Assembly: GCF_002742625.1 (NCBI RefSeq)
Contig: NZ_PEBF01000001.1
Location: forward strand, 3,720,001-3,784,000
Reading direction: 5' to 3'
Origin: Caulobacter sp. FWC2
GTDB lineage: Bacteria > Pseudomonadota > Alphaproteobacteria > Caulobacterales > Caulobacteraceae
Length of the DNA stretch: 64,000 bases
Within the stretch, counting starts at the first letter, position 1. Each line of letters starts with the position of its first letter. This document shows, piece after piece, positions 1 to 8,589 of the stretch. Both the position numbers and the translations under genes were made by a program. The notes beneath the pieces were generated by a model. It made no database searches, was not told the origin of the DNA, and was given only the letters and a program-made list of their open reading frames with translations.

Positions 1-711
1 GAAGGTCAGGGCGGCGGGGATTCCCTCCCGGCTCTCATTGGCGCCGACCAGGACCAGGGCGCTACCCTCGACCCTCGCGACGGGCTTAGACTTCAGCGGG
101 CTGGCGAAGGAAAGATCGACGCTGATCGCGCCCTTGCGGCTGGCGCTCAGGCGCACGGCGATGACCCCGTCCGGATGACTGCCGATCACCTCGCGGCGAT
201 AGCGCACACCGCCGGCCGTGAAGGTCGTGGCGGCGATCGCCCCATCGATGTCGAGGTCGCGCACATAGTCGCCGCTCGCTTCGCCCAGCCCGGGAAAATC
301 GAGCTTCAGATCGCCGATCGTCTGGTAGGCCATCTGCCGCCTGGGCTTGCCCAGGAACTTGGCGTCGGCCAGCTTCGTGGCTTGGACATAGTCACCGGCG
401 TCGATCAGGCGGCGGATCTCCGGCAGCGCGGCCAAGGCCTCAGGATTGGCGGGATCGTAGGGGCCGCCCGCCCACAGCGTATCCTCGTTGAGCTGCAGCC
501 GCTCGGAGGCGACGCCCCCAAACACCATCGCGCCCAGCTTGCCCGAACCCACCGGCAGGGCTTCGACCCACGCCTTGGCCGGCTGGCGGTACCACAGGCG
601 CAGCGGCGAGGCCTTGGCCGTAGCAGCTTGAGACTTGGTCGCGGCGACGGAAGCGGCCACGACCGCCAGCGCGGACCGGCGGCTTAACCCCGCCCCCCGA
701 CGCGTGCGCAT
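1..711 (-). CDS. GH95 family glycosidase (alpha-L-fucosidase-like), N-terminal part, cut by window edge
   Basis: The reading frame is open from an ATG at 711 to base 1, giving 237 codons with no stop, so the C-terminal part lies outside the window. The first ~35 residues contain twin arginines (SRRSALAVVAAS) and a hydrophobic stretch ending in Ala-rich sequence, which fits a Tat signal. From about residue 40 the text is typical of the GH95 N-terminal domain: LPVGSGKLGAMVFGG, then LQLNEDTLWAGGPYD, then a PEALAALPEIRRLI segment. GH95 enzymes release terminal L-fucose, or L-galactose from plant xyloglucan. It is divergent from the GH51 gene and has a TTGTC-type box about 113 bp upstream. The catalytic centre is not in the window, so substrate is unproven. 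Confidence 0.85.
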   Translation of the reverse strand, partial: MRTRRGAGLSRRSALAVVAASVAATKSQAATAKASPLRLWYRQPAKAWVEALPVGSGKLGAMVFGGVASERLQLNEDTLWAGGPYDPANPEALAALPEIRRLIDAGDYVQATKLADAKFLGKPRRQMAYQTIGDLKLDFPGLGEASGDYVRDLDIDGAIAATTFTAGGVRYRREVIGSHPDGVIAVRLSASRKGAISVDLSFASPLKSKPVARVEGSALVLVGANESREGIPAALTF

Positions 712-823
712 CGCTTGCGGTTCCGAACATCGCGCCATAGCTTCCTCACGCCAGTTCTTGGTGTGCGCCAGGTCCCCCAGCTGACGCGCCGCGACGGTTC
801 GGTCGCTTGACGCATACCCTATC

Positions 824-834
824 TACTCGGACAA
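824..834 (-). promoter_or_regulatory. Putative FadR/GntR-type operator upstream of GH95
   Basis: Read on the minus strand this is TTGTCCGAGTA. It matches the other copies in this locus (TTGTCTGACTA, TTGTCGGAGTA) and the first half of the FadR-subfamily consensus TNGTNNNACNA. It lies 113 bp upstream of the GH95 ATG. Confidence 0.5.
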
Positions 835-947
835 TTAAGGCAACCGACGAGCCTTGCGCCCGGAGCGTCAAGGGCCGCGCTTATTGGGTTATCATGGACG
901 CTCAAGTCGAACGCGCCCAGCGTTCGCCAGCAGCTTGACCCGATATA

Positions 948-958
948 TTGTCTGACTA
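948..958 (+). promoter_or_regulatory. Putative FadR/GntR-type operator upstream of GH51
   Basis: The sequence TTGTCTGACTA fits the FadR-subfamily consensus TNGTNNNACNA at every fixed position. An identical 11-mer occurs at 7058-7068 upstream of the dehydratase gene. It is 108 bp before the GH51 start. Confidence 0.6.
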
Positions 959-1065
959 TTATCGCGCTGAACCTTGGCGCGAAGCCTTCAAAAGACAAGA
1001 TCCGCGAGACGGGTCGCCGCTCCGGGTCGCATCATGTCGATCCTGAGCGAGCACGGGGAGAAGAC

Positions 1066-2652
1066 ATGCTCAAAATCGCTCGGCCCATGGCCGCGTCCGT
1101 CCTGGCCATGATGATCGCCTCGCCCGCCCTGGCGCAGGCCAAGGCCGATGCGCCGATCGCGGTCCGCATCGAGGCCGGGGCGCCCGGCGCCAAGATCGAT
1201 CGCAACATCTTCGGCCAGTTCGCCGAACATCTCGGCTCGGGCATCTATGGCGGCGTCTGGGTCGGCAAGGACTCGCCCATCCCCAATGTCCGCGGCATCC
1301 GCACCGATGTCGTCAAGGCGCTGCGCGACATCAAGGTGCCCAATGTGCGCTGGCCGGGCGGCTGTTTCGCCGACGAATATCACTGGCGCCACGGCATCGG
1401 CCCGGTCGAGGGTCGCCGCAAGACGATCAACTCCAACTGGGGCGGCGCGGTCGAACCCAACACCTTCGGCACCGACGAGTTCATGGACTTCGTCGGCCAG
1501 ATCGGCAGCGACGCCTACATCTCGGTCAATGTCGGCTCGGGCACGGTCCAGGAAGCGGCCGAGTGGGTCGAGTACATGACCGCCGATCCAGAGACCACGG
1601 CGGGCAAGGAACGCGCCGCCAACGGCCACCGCGAGCCCTACAAGATCAAGTATCTGGGCCTGGGCAACGAGAGCTGGAGCTGCGGCGGCGCCATGCGGCC
1701 GGAGTACTATGCCGACGAGATGAAGCGCTACGCCCGATTCGTGCGCAACTACAACCCCAAGCAGACCGGCGCAGACGCCATGCAGCGCATCGCCGTCGGT
1801 CCCGACCAGGGCAAGCCGGCCTACACCGAGACGGTCATGGCCGCGCAGAAGGGCCACGACTGGGCCTGGAACATCGAAGGGCTGTCGCTGCACTCGTACA
1901 CGACCGGCGGCTGGCCGCCGTCCTATTCCAGCACCAAGTTCGACGAGACCGCCTATGCCAAGCTGCTGAAGGAAACGCTGGGCATGGACGGGCTGATCAC
2001 CCAGCACGCCGCGATCATGGACAAGTACGATCCGGACAAGAAGGTGCCACTGGCCGTCGACGAATGGGGCGTGTGGCTGGCGCCGCTGGAAGGCACCAAT
2101 CCGGGCTTCCTGGTCCAGCAGAACTCGATGCGCGACGCGCTGGTGGCGGCGCTGAACCTGAACATCTTCGCACGTCACGCCGACCGCGTGCGGATCACCA
2201 ACATCGCCCAGATGATCAACGTCCTTCAGGCGATGATCCTGACCGACAAGGACAAGATGGTCCTGACGCCCACCTATCACGTCTACAAGATGTACCTGCC
2301 CTTCCAGGACGCCACCTTCGCGCCCGTCAGCTTCGACGCCGGGACCTATACGCAGGGCGACATCACGCTGCCGCGGATCGACGCCATCGCGGCGCGCGAC
2401 ACGCAAGGCAAGCTGTGGCTGGCGGTCTCCAACCTCGACCCCGTCAAGTCGGCCAGCATCCGGGCCGACATCGCCGGCGTCAAAGCCGCCTCCGCCACCG
2501 GCCAGGTCATGACCGCGCCGCGCGTCGACAGCATCAACACGTTCGACGCCCCCAACGCGGTCGCGCCCAAGCCGTACACGGCCAAGGCCGGCGCGGGCGG
2601 CCTGGTGCTGCAGGCGCCGCCGAAGTCGATCATGGTCATCCGCCTGGACTGA
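1066..2652 (+). CDS. Secreted alpha-L-arabinofuranosidase, GH51
   Basis: The 528-residue protein hydrolyses terminal alpha-L-arabinofuranosyl groups from arabinan and arabinoxylan. A Sec signal peptide covers about residues 1-23 (cleavage after ALAQA). The GH51 TIM barrel follows, with NIFGQFAEHLG near residue 48 and RWPGGCFADEYHW near 95. The acid/base Glu is E202 in GLGNESW and the nucleophile is E333 in AVDEWGVW. Length is normal for the family. The start is supported by ggggagaag just upstream. It precedes the GntR regulator and follows an 11-bp operator-like box. With GH43 and the L-arabinose oxidation genes it implies periplasmic arabinose release followed by uptake. Confidence 0.93.
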   Translation: MLKIARPMAASVLAMMIASPALAQAKADAPIAVRIEAGAPGAKIDRNIFGQFAEHLGSGIYGGVWVGKDSPIPNVRGIRTDVVKALRDIKVPNVRWPGGCFADEYHWRHGIGPVEGRRKTINSNWGGAVEPNTFGTDEFMDFVGQIGSDAYISVNVGSGTVQEAAEWVEYMTADPETTAGKERAANGHREPYKIKYLGLGNESWSCGGAMRPEYYADEMKRYARFVRNYNPKQTGADAMQRIAVGPDQGKPAYTETVMAAQKGHDWAWNIEGLSLHSYTTGGWPPSYSSTKFDETAYAKLLKETLGMDGLITQHAAIMDKYDPDKKVPLAVDEWGVWLAPLEGTNPGFLVQQNSMRDALVAALNLNIFARHADRVRITNIAQMINVLQAMILTDKDKMVLTPTYHVYKMYLPFQDATFAPVSFDAGTYTQGDITLPRIDAIAARDTQGKLWLAVSNLDPVKSASIRADIAGVKAASATGQVMTAPRVDSINTFDAPNAVAPKPYTAKAGAGGLVLQAPPKSIMVIRLD

Positions 2653-2665
2653 TGACATCTGACCA

Positions 2666-2709
2666 CTTCCTGCATGATGAGAGAGGGCGCTCATCCATCA
2701 TGCAGGAAG
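2666..2709. terminator. 14-bp perfect inverted repeat after GH51 (terminator-like)
   Basis: CTTCCTGCATGATG at 2666-2679 is the exact reverse complement of 2696-2709, with a 16-nt loop that can pair further (GAG/CTC). It begins 13 bp after the GH51 stop and ends well before the regulator gene. No T-run follows, so it is either a Rho-assisted terminator or an RNA stabiliser. Confidence 0.5.
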
Positions 2710-2757
2710 AAACTTCTTTGCGATCAATGCTGAAACGCTCGTGCGCAGCACGCAAAC

Positions 2758-2768
2758 TAGCCTGACAA
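2758..2768 (-). promoter_or_regulatory. Weak copy of the TTGTC box upstream of the GntR gene
   Basis: On the minus strand this reads TTGTCAGGCTA, keeping the TTGTC half and the final TA of the boxes at 824, 948, 7058 and 8519. It lies 64 bp before the preferred GntR start and could allow autoregulation. The second half is poor, so this is tentative. Confidence 0.3.
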
Positions 2769-2831
2769 CTTGCCAAGGGCCGTGTGCTTGCGCTTATAGA
2801 AACGAGCCCACCCACGCAGGAGCCTGTGCCC

Positions 2832-3569
2832 ATGCCCACCGACGAACCGGACGACAAGTCGATCCCCCGATCGGCGAGAGGGTCTGGTCGACGGCTGCGG
2901 GGCGCGGTGGCGCACTATCTGGGCAGCGCCATCGTCTCGGGCCAGATCGCGCCCGGCGAAAAGCTGACCGGCGAGATCGCCAACGCCGAGGCCCTGGACG
3001 TCTCGCGCAGCGCCTACCGGGAAGCCGTCCAGGTTCTGACCGCCAAGGGTCTGGTCGAAAGCCGCCCCAAGGCGGGCACCCGGGTGCTGCCGCGCAGCCG
3101 CTGGAACATCCTGGATCCGCAGGTGCTGGCCTGGGCATTTTCGGCTGAACCCGACGTCAGCTTCGTGCGCGACCTGTTCGAGCTTCGGGCGATTGTCGAG
3201 CCCGCCGCAGCGCGCCTCGCCGCCGAGCGACGCGACAAGGACGACCTCAAGGCCATGAAGGACGCCCTGACCAAGATGCGACGCCACACCCTGGCGACCG
3301 AGGCCGGCCGGGCTGCCGACCGCGCCTTCCACGACGCCCTTCTGGGCTCGACGCACAATAGCGCGATGATGGCGCTCAGCGCCAGCATCAGCGCCGCGGT
3401 CAGCTGGACCACCGAGTTCAAGCAGCGCTCGCGCGCCCTGCCCCGCGACCCGGTGCCCGACCACGCCAAGGTCTTCGACGCCATCGCGGCGGGCGATCCC
3501 GAAGCGGCCAGCGCGGCCATGCGGGCCCTCGTCGACCTGGCGCTGGATGACACCCGATCGGCGATGTAG
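2832..3569 (+). CDS. GntR-family transcriptional regulator, FadR/FCD subfamily
   Basis: The 245-residue protein has an N-terminal winged helix-turn-helix (about residues 20-90: AIVSGQIAPGEKL, then VSRSAYREAVQVLTAKGLVESRPKAG shortened here to its key turns) and an all-helical FCD ligand domain (about 105-240, FELRAIVEPAAARLAA and a later FH-D/H-rich core). FCD regulators of sugar-acid operons usually sense a pathway intermediate and repress. I chose the ATG at 2832 because aggag lies 9 nt upstream; an in-frame GTG at 2784 is less likely. It lies between GH51 and the convergent GH43 gene and is the obvious candidate to bind the TTGTCNGA boxes. That link is inference. Confidence 0.88.
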   Translation: MPTDEPDDKSIPRSARGSGRRLRGAVAHYLGSAIVSGQIAPGEKLTGEIANAEALDVSRSAYREAVQVLTAKGLVESRPKAGTRVLPRSRWNILDPQVLAWAFSAEPDVSFVRDLFELRAIVEPAAARLAAERRDKDDLKAMKDALTKMRRHTLATEAGRAADRAFHDALLGSTHNSAMMALSASISAAVSWTTEFKQRSRALPRDPVPDHAKVFDAIAAGDPEAASAAMRALVDLALDDTRSAM

Positions 3570-3578
3570 GCCGCCTTC

Positions 3579-5138
3579 CTAGGGCTTGCTCAGCGTGAAG
3601 CTGTCGACGTCCAGCCGCCCCTCGCCGCCCTTGGGATTGTAGCAGAACAGGCCGTACTGCTGCCCCTGGAAGGTTCCGGTCCGCCAGTCGAAGGCCAGGG
3701 GGAAATCGCCGGGCATGGCGGTCCAGGCCTTGCCGTCCAGGCTGTAGGCCAGGGCGGCCTTGTCGGTCGTGAAATCCATCTCGACCGACAACCACAGGTC
3801 CACGAGAGGGATCGCCAAGGCCTCGCCCAGAGGCGTCGTCTTGGGCCCCTCCTGGGTGCTCTCGACCAAGCGCGCGGACAGCGCGCCCCGCCCGTCGGCC
3901 GTCCGGGTGACGACCAACTGGCTGGAGAACTTGCCGAACGTGCCGAAGCCGCAGGCGTCGCCGCCCGTTAGTCCCCGCACGTCCAGCTTGACCACGCCCC
4001 GCCCGCGCGGCGCCTGGCCCTTTTGCAAGAGGGTGTTGCGCGCGGTCCAGAACTGGTCGCTGGTCGTGGCCTTCAGGCGCAGATAGCCGGGGCGCTCGCG
4101 GAGCGACCAACGCCGGTCGTCGGGATTGTGGTTCCACTGCCACTGCCGGCCCAGCACCCGGCCGCTGAAGTCGTCGGAGCTGGGCGGCTCGACGAAGGGG
4201 CCGCCGGCGATCGGCTTGACGGCGACGTCGGGCACGCGACCCGGTGCGTCCGGCGTTCCCCATACCGGCCAATCGTCCCGCCAGAACATCGGACTGACGT
4301 TCGTGACTCGGCCTACCGCTCCGGAGTCGCGCATGACGAAGCCGTACCAGCCGCCGCCCGGCAGATCGACCAGGGCGCCCTGGTGGCCGCCGGTGGTGTC
4401 GTCGATCTGGTCGCGCGTCTCCCACGGCCCGGTCAGGGACCGGGCGCGCGAGACCGTCAAGGCCAAGCGTCGGGGGATCGAGTTGAAGATGTAGTACCAG
4501 CCGTTCCGCTTGATCAGCTTCGAGCCTTCGGCGCCTCGGATATAGTGGATCTTGCGCGCGTCGGTGACCTTCGTGAGGTCCGCGCTGAGCGTCAGCAAGG
4601 TCGTCGTCCCATCGGCGCTGCTGGCGGTGGCGATATAGGCCTTGCCGTCATCGTCGAAGAACAGGGCCGGATCGAAGGCTTCTCGATCCAGTTCGCGCGC
4701 GGTCCACGGCCCCCTGATATCGGTGGCGGAATAAAGCCTGGTGTGGCGCCCGACGGGGGTGACGGCGATGTAGAAGCGGCCCTTGTGATAGCGCAGGCTC
4801 GGCGCGTAGACGCCATGGCGATAGTCCCCGCCATCGGCCAGGTCGTATTTGGGATTACCCGTCAGCCTCGGCATGACGTGGCCGGCGATGTCCCAGTTCA
4901 CCAGGTCCCTGGAGTGCAGGAGGGTGAGCCCCGGCGTGTTCATGAAGGTGGTCGAGGCGAAATAGAAGTCCTGGCCGACCCGAATGATGTCGGGATCGGG
5001 ATAGTCCGCATTGAGCGGCGGATTGTGATAGGTCCCTTGCCCGCTATCGGCGCGCCAGACCTGGGCCTGCACGCTCGCGGCGGCGCAGGCCAGGCCCAGA
5101 GCTAAGGCCGACACGATCAGCGTGGATGGCTTTGGCAT
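3579..5138 (-). CDS. Secreted GH43 glycosidase (beta-xylosidase/arabinofuranosidase type)
   Basis: The 519-residue protein starts at an ATG preceded by gagga, with a Sec signal peptide of about 25 residues. The five-bladed propeller domain opens with HNPPLNADYPDPDIIRVG; D48 in PDPD is the expected catalytic base. A later GAEGSKLIKRNGWYY segment carries the expected acid Glu. The C-terminal third (from about residue 330) looks like the concanavalin-like GH43 C2 domain (DDFSGRVLGRQWQWNHNPD). Members cleave beta-1,4-xylosyl or alpha-arabinosyl linkages; which one cannot be told here. It follows the dehydratase by 26 bp and is probably co-transcribed, and it ends 9 bp from the convergent GntR gene. 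Confidence 0.88.
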   Translation of the reverse strand: MPKPSTLIVSALALGLACAAASVQAQVWRADSGQGTYHNPPLNADYPDPDIIRVGQDFYFASTTFMNTPGLTLLHSRDLVNWDIAGHVMPRLTGNPKYDLADGGDYRHGVYAPSLRYHKGRFYIAVTPVGRHTRLYSATDIRGPWTARELDREAFDPALFFDDDGKAYIATASSADGTTTLLTLSADLTKVTDARKIHYIRGAEGSKLIKRNGWYYIFNSIPRRLALTVSRARSLTGPWETRDQIDDTTGGHQGALVDLPGGGWYGFVMRDSGAVGRVTNVSPMFWRDDWPVWGTPDAPGRVPDVAVKPIAGGPFVEPPSSDDFSGRVLGRQWQWNHNPDDRRWSLRERPGYLRLKATTSDQFWTARNTLLQKGQAPRGRGVVKLDVRGLTGGDACGFGTFGKFSSQLVVTRTADGRGALSARLVESTQEGPKTTPLGEALAIPLVDLWLSVEMDFTTDKAALAYSLDGKAWTAMPGDFPLAFDWRTGTFQGQQYGLFCYNPKGGEGRLDVDSFTLSKP

Positions 5139-5164
5139 GAGGTCCTCGGATCGTCGCCAGGCGA

Positions 5165-6967
5165 CTAGTGGTTGTCGCGCGGCAGGCCCTTGGTCTGGGC
5201 GATGCGCTGATACTTCACGGCCGGTTCGAGGACCGCGCCGGTCTCCATCTGGCCAACCACCGCGCGCTGCATTTCCTGCCACGGCGTCTGGCTTTCCGGA
5301 TAGGCGAAGCCGCCCGCCGCATCGAGCGCCTTGCGGCGCTCAACGATCTCGGCGGCCGAGACCAGCACGTCGACGCGCGACTTGCGCAGGTCGAAGCGCA
5401 CGCGGTCACCGGTCTTCAGCAGCGCCAGGCCGCCGCCCACCGCCGCTTCCGGCGAAGCGTTGAGGATCGAGGGCGAGCCCGAGGTGCCCGACTGGCGGCC
5501 GTCGCCGACGCACGGCAACTGGTGGACGCCTTGTTTGATCAGGTAGTCGGGCGCGCGCATGTTCACGACCTCGGCCGCGCCGGGATAGCCGACGGGGCCC
5601 GCGCCGCGCATGAACAGGATCGAGTTGGAGGTGATCCCCACCGCCGGGTCGTCGATGCGGCGGTGATAGTCCTCGGGTCCGTCGAATACGACCGCGTCGC
5701 CCTCGAAGGCGTCCGGGTCATCGGGATTGGAGAGATAGCGCTCGCGGAACTCCGGGCTGACCACGCTGGTCTTCATGATCGCCGAGTTGAACAGGTTGCC
5801 GCGCATGACCACAAAGCCGGCCCGTTCGACCAGCGGTCGCGAGAACGGACGGATGACGTCCTCGTCCTCGATCACCGCGCCGCGATACTGCTCGCCGATG
5901 GTCTGGCCGGAGGCGCACCTGGCGTCTTCACGGATCAGCCCCTGCTCGATCAGCTGGCCGAACACCGCCGGCACGCCGCCGGCGCGGTAGTAGTCCTCAC
6001 CGAGATATTCGCCGGCCGGCTGCAGGTTGACCAGCAACGGCACCTGCTCGCCGGTCTGTTGCCAGTCGTCGATCGACAGCTCGACCCCGATGTGGCGGGC
6101 CAGAGCGTTGAGATGGATCGGGGCGTTGGTCGAACCGCCGATGGCCGAGTTGACCACCACGGCGTTCAGGAAAGCGTCACGGGTCAGGATGTCGGACGGC
6201 TTGAGGTCCTCGTGGACCATGTCGACGATGCGCAGGCCCGTCCGATAGGCGTTCTCCTGGCGGTCGCGATAGGGCGCGGGGATCGCCGCCGAGCCGGGCA
6301 GCGACATGCCCAGGGCCTCGGTCAGCGAGTTCATGGTCGTGGCCGTGCCCATGGTGTTGCAGTAGCCGGTCGAGGGCGCGGAGCTGGCCACCAGCTTGAT
6401 GAAGCCGGCATTGTCGATCTCGCCCGCCGCCAGCATCTCGCGAGCCTGCCAGACGATGGTGCCCGAGCCCGTCCGCTTGCCCTTGTGCCAGCCGTTCAGC
6501 ATCGGTCCGACCGACAGCGCGATAGCCGGGATATTCACGGTCGCCGCCGCCATCAGGCAGGCCGGCGTGGTCTTGTCGCAGCCGATGGTCAGCACCACGC
6601 CATCCAGCGGGTAGCCGTAAAGCAGCTCGACGAGGCCGAGATAGGACAGGTTGCGGTCCAGGCCCGCCGTCGGGCGCTTGCCGGTCTCCTGGATCGGGTG
6701 GACGGGGAACTCCAGGACAATGCCACCAGCGGAGCGAACGCCTTCGCGCACGCGCTCGGCCAGAACCAGGTGGTGCCGGTTGCAGGGCGACAGGTCTGAT
6801 CCGGTCTGGGCGATGCCGATGATCGGCTTGCCCGACTGCAGTTCTTCCAGCGACAGGCCGAAGTTCATGTAGCGCTCAAGATAGAGCGCGGTCATGTCGG
6901 TGTTATCGGGGTTATCGAACCATGCGCGCGAACGGAGCTTGGGTGCGTCGCTTTTGGGGGAAACCAT
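5165..6967 (-). CDS. IlvD/Edd-family sugar-acid dehydratase, probably L-arabinonate dehydratase
   Basis: The 600-residue protein belongs to the iron-sulfur dihydroxyacid/sugar-acid dehydratases. It has the family cysteines in [13 protein letters not shown] (about residue 130) and [15 protein letters not shown] (about 200), and a C-terminal [18 protein letters not shown] segment. Overall it resembles Caulobacter xylonate dehydratase and the pentonate/galactonate branch rather than IlvD of valine synthesis. The neighbouring L-arabinose dehydrogenase and AraD1-like genes favour L-arabinonate to 2-keto-3-deoxy-L-arabinonate; D-galactonate or D-xylonate remain possible. An exact TTGTCTGACTA box lies 91 bp upstream. 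GH43 follows in the same transcript. Confidence 0.85.
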   Translation of the reverse strand: MVSPKSDAPKLRSRAWFDNPDNTDMTALYLERYMNFGLSLEELQSGKPIIGIAQTGSDLSPCNRHHLVLAERVREGVRSAGGIVLEFPVHPIQETGKRPTAGLDRNLSYLGLVELLYGYPLDGVVLTIGCDKTTPACLMAAATVNIPAIALSVGPMLNGWHKGKRTGSGTIVWQAREMLAAGEIDNAGFIKLVASSAPSTGYCNTMGTATTMNSLTEALGMSLPGSAAIPAPYRDRQENAYRTGLRIVDMVHEDLKPSDILTRDAFLNAVVVNSAIGGSTNAPIHLNALARHIGVELSIDDWQQTGEQVPLLVNLQPAGEYLGEDYYRAGGVPAVFGQLIEQGLIREDARCASGQTIGEQYRGAVIEDEDVIRPFSRPLVERAGFVVMRGNLFNSAIMKTSVVSPEFRERYLSNPDDPDAFEGDAVVFDGPEDYHRRIDDPAVGITSNSILFMRGAGPVGYPGAAEVVNMRAPDYLIKQGVHQLPCVGDGRQSGTSGSPSILNASPEAAVGGGLALLKTGDRVRFDLRKSRVDVLVSAAEIVERRKALDAAGGFAYPESQTPWQEMQRAVVGQMETGAVLEPAVKYQRIAQTKGLPRDNH

Positions 6968-7057
6968 GAATAGCCTTGTCGTTGCTTAGTCCGGCGCGGC
7001 GCCGGTCACTTGCTGAACTCCCTCGGAGTGGCAAATCACCATGCGCCTTGCTCGTAT

Positions 7058-7068
7058 TTGTCTGACTA
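7058..7068 (+). promoter_or_regulatory. Putative FadR/GntR-type operator upstream of the dehydratase
   Basis: TTGTCTGACTA, identical to the box at 948-958, sits in the 183-bp gap between the permease stop and the dehydratase start. It indicates that the dehydratase-GH43 unit has its own regulated promoter. Confidence 0.6.
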
Positions 7069-7150
7069 TAATTTCGACGAAACACGGTCAATCGACTAGG
7101 CCGAGCCTTGGCCCCTCGCGCAACCATATTGCGCGCGGGATCACGTCGAT

Positions 7151-8464
7151 TCAGGCCTCGTCGCCGGCCCTGTCCAGCTCTTGCGCGGCGCCGGTCGGTT
7201 TGCAGCCCCAGAGCGCGTAGAACAGCACATAAAGCTCGCAGACCGCCGTCAGCAGGAACGAAATCTGCAGGCCGTAGGCGTCGGCGATCTGCCCCTGGAC
7301 AACCACCAGCGCGCCGCCGGCGATGGCCATCACCAGCAACCCCGAACCCTCTTCGGTCAGCGGTCCCAGGTTCTTGATGCCCAACGTGAAGATGGTGGGG
7401 AACATGATCGAGTGGAAAAGGCCCACGGCGATCAGGCTCCACATCGCCACGGGGCCATGGGCCAGGACCGTGACGATCATCACCACGAAGGCCAGCAGGC
7501 TGGCCACGGCCAGGATCCTTTCTGCGGCGACCTTGCGCATCAACTGGCTGCCGACGAAGCGGCCGACCATCATCCCGCCCCAGAGCAGGAATAGGTAGCG
7601 AGAAGCTTGCGCGTGCGTGACGCCGCCGATCTCGGGCGCGGAAATGAAGTTGATGAAGAGGTTGCTGACGCCGATTTCGGCGATCAGGTAGATGAAGATG
7701 GCCGGCACGCCGAGCACCAGATTGCGGTGGCGCCACAGCGAGTGCTTCTTGCGCTCCTCGACGCCGGCGCGTTGGGCGGCCAGCCCCAGTTCGGGCAGCT
7801 TGTAGAAGGCGATGACGACCGCCAGGGCCACCAGCACCACCGCGACGATGAAGTACGGCAGTTGCACCGACTGGGCGTCGGCCAGGCGCTGCGCGGGGGT
7901 TAGGACCGCCCCGGCCTGGCTGTTGCCCGAGGCCGAACGCGACAGGATCAGCCAGCCGCCGAACAGCGGCGCCAGCGTCGTGCCCATCGAGTTGAAGGCC
8001 TGCACGAGGTTCAGGCGCGAGGACGCCGTCTCGGGCGGCCCGATCACCGCCACATAGGGGTTCGCCGCGACCTGCAGCAGGGTGATGCCCGAGGCGATGA
8101 TGAACAGCGCCGTTAATACCACGCCGTAGGACGGGATACGCGCGGCCGGGATCATCAGCAGCGCGCCCAGCGCCATGATCAGGAGGCCGGTCACCAGGGC
8201 GCGCTTGTAGCCGATCTTCTCGATCAGCTTGGCCGACGGCAGCGAGGCGACGAAGTAGGCGATGAACCAGGTCGATTCGATGAGGGTGGTCTGGGTGTAG
8301 TTGAGGTCGAACACCGAGCGCAGATGCGGCAGCAGGGTGTTGTTGATCACCGTGATGAAACCCCACATGAAAAAGAGGCTGGCCAGCAGGGTCAGGGCCG
8401 ATTTCTGCGTGACCGCGGAGCCGCCGTCCGACCGCGCGGCCGACGTCATGGGCGCTGGCGCCAT
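7151..8464 (-). CDS. FHS-type MFS sugar:proton symporter (FucP-like)
   Basis: The 437-residue protein has 12 predicted membrane segments. It carries FHS-family landmarks: FFMWGFITVINNTLLPHL in the first helix, AANPYVAVIGPPETASSRLN after helix 4 and FNSMGTTLAPLFGG. FHS members import L-fucose, D-glucose/galactose or L-arabinose with protons. A gggaga ribosome site lies 7 nt before the ATG. It is divergent from the mutarotase gene and shares with it an operator-like box at 8519. From context the likely cargo is L-arabinose or another wall-derived sugar; this is not readable from sequence. Confidence 0.88.
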   Translation of the reverse strand: MAPAPMTSAARSDGGSAVTQKSALTLLASLFFMWGFITVINNTLLPHLRSVFDLNYTQTTLIESTWFIAYFVASLPSAKLIEKIGYKRALVTGLLIMALGALLMIPAARIPSYGVVLTALFIIASGITLLQVAANPYVAVIGPPETASSRLNLVQAFNSMGTTLAPLFGGWLILSRSASGNSQAGAVLTPAQRLADAQSVQLPYFIVAVVLVALAVVIAFYKLPELGLAAQRAGVEERKKHSLWRHRNLVLGVPAIFIYLIAEIGVSNLFINFISAPEIGGVTHAQASRYLFLLWGGMMVGRFVGSQLMRKVAAERILAVASLLAFVVMIVTVLAHGPVAMWSLIAVGLFHSIMFPTIFTLGIKNLGPLTEEGSGLLVMAIAGGALVVVQGQIADAYGLQISFLLTAVCELYVLFYALWGCKPTGAAQELDRAGDEA

Positions 8465-8518
8465 TGGATAGTCTCCCGAATGTGATGCTGGGCGCGACGT
8501 CGGTTGCGCACGTTTGTT

Positions 8519-8529
8519 TTGTCGGAGTA
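8519..8529 (+). promoter_or_regulatory. Putative FadR/GntR-type operator between permease and mutarotase
   Basis: TTGTCGGAGTA lies 55 bp from the permease start and 61 bp from the mutarotase start, so one site could control both directions. It matches the other boxes except that AC becomes AG in the second half, as in the GH95 copy. Confidence 0.5.
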
Positions 8530-8589
8530 TATGGCGGTCACCATGACCGTCAATCGAGAGCAGTCAACAGGATCGGGGAGAAGGTTCGA

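Larger units (their letters stand above)
712..1065. promoter_or_regulatory. Divergent promoter region between GH95 and GH51 genes
   Basis: This 354-bp gap contains no convincing gene. It holds two 11-bp boxes in opposite orientation (824-834 and 948-958), each roughly 110 bp from the start codon it faces. The right-hand end carries the ribosome binding site ggggagaag just before the GH51 ATG. I could not assign -35/-10 elements with confidence. Confidence 0.6.

Noticed and set aside
440..730. A 96-residue minus-strand frame at the left end
   Set aside because: It lies in another frame of the GH95 gene, whose frame has clear family motifs and stays open to the window edge.
2784..2831. GTG start at 2784 for the GntR gene
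   Set aside because: It has no ribosome site and adds a Pro/Thr-rich stretch before the usual domain; the ATG at 2832 has aggag 9 nt upstream.
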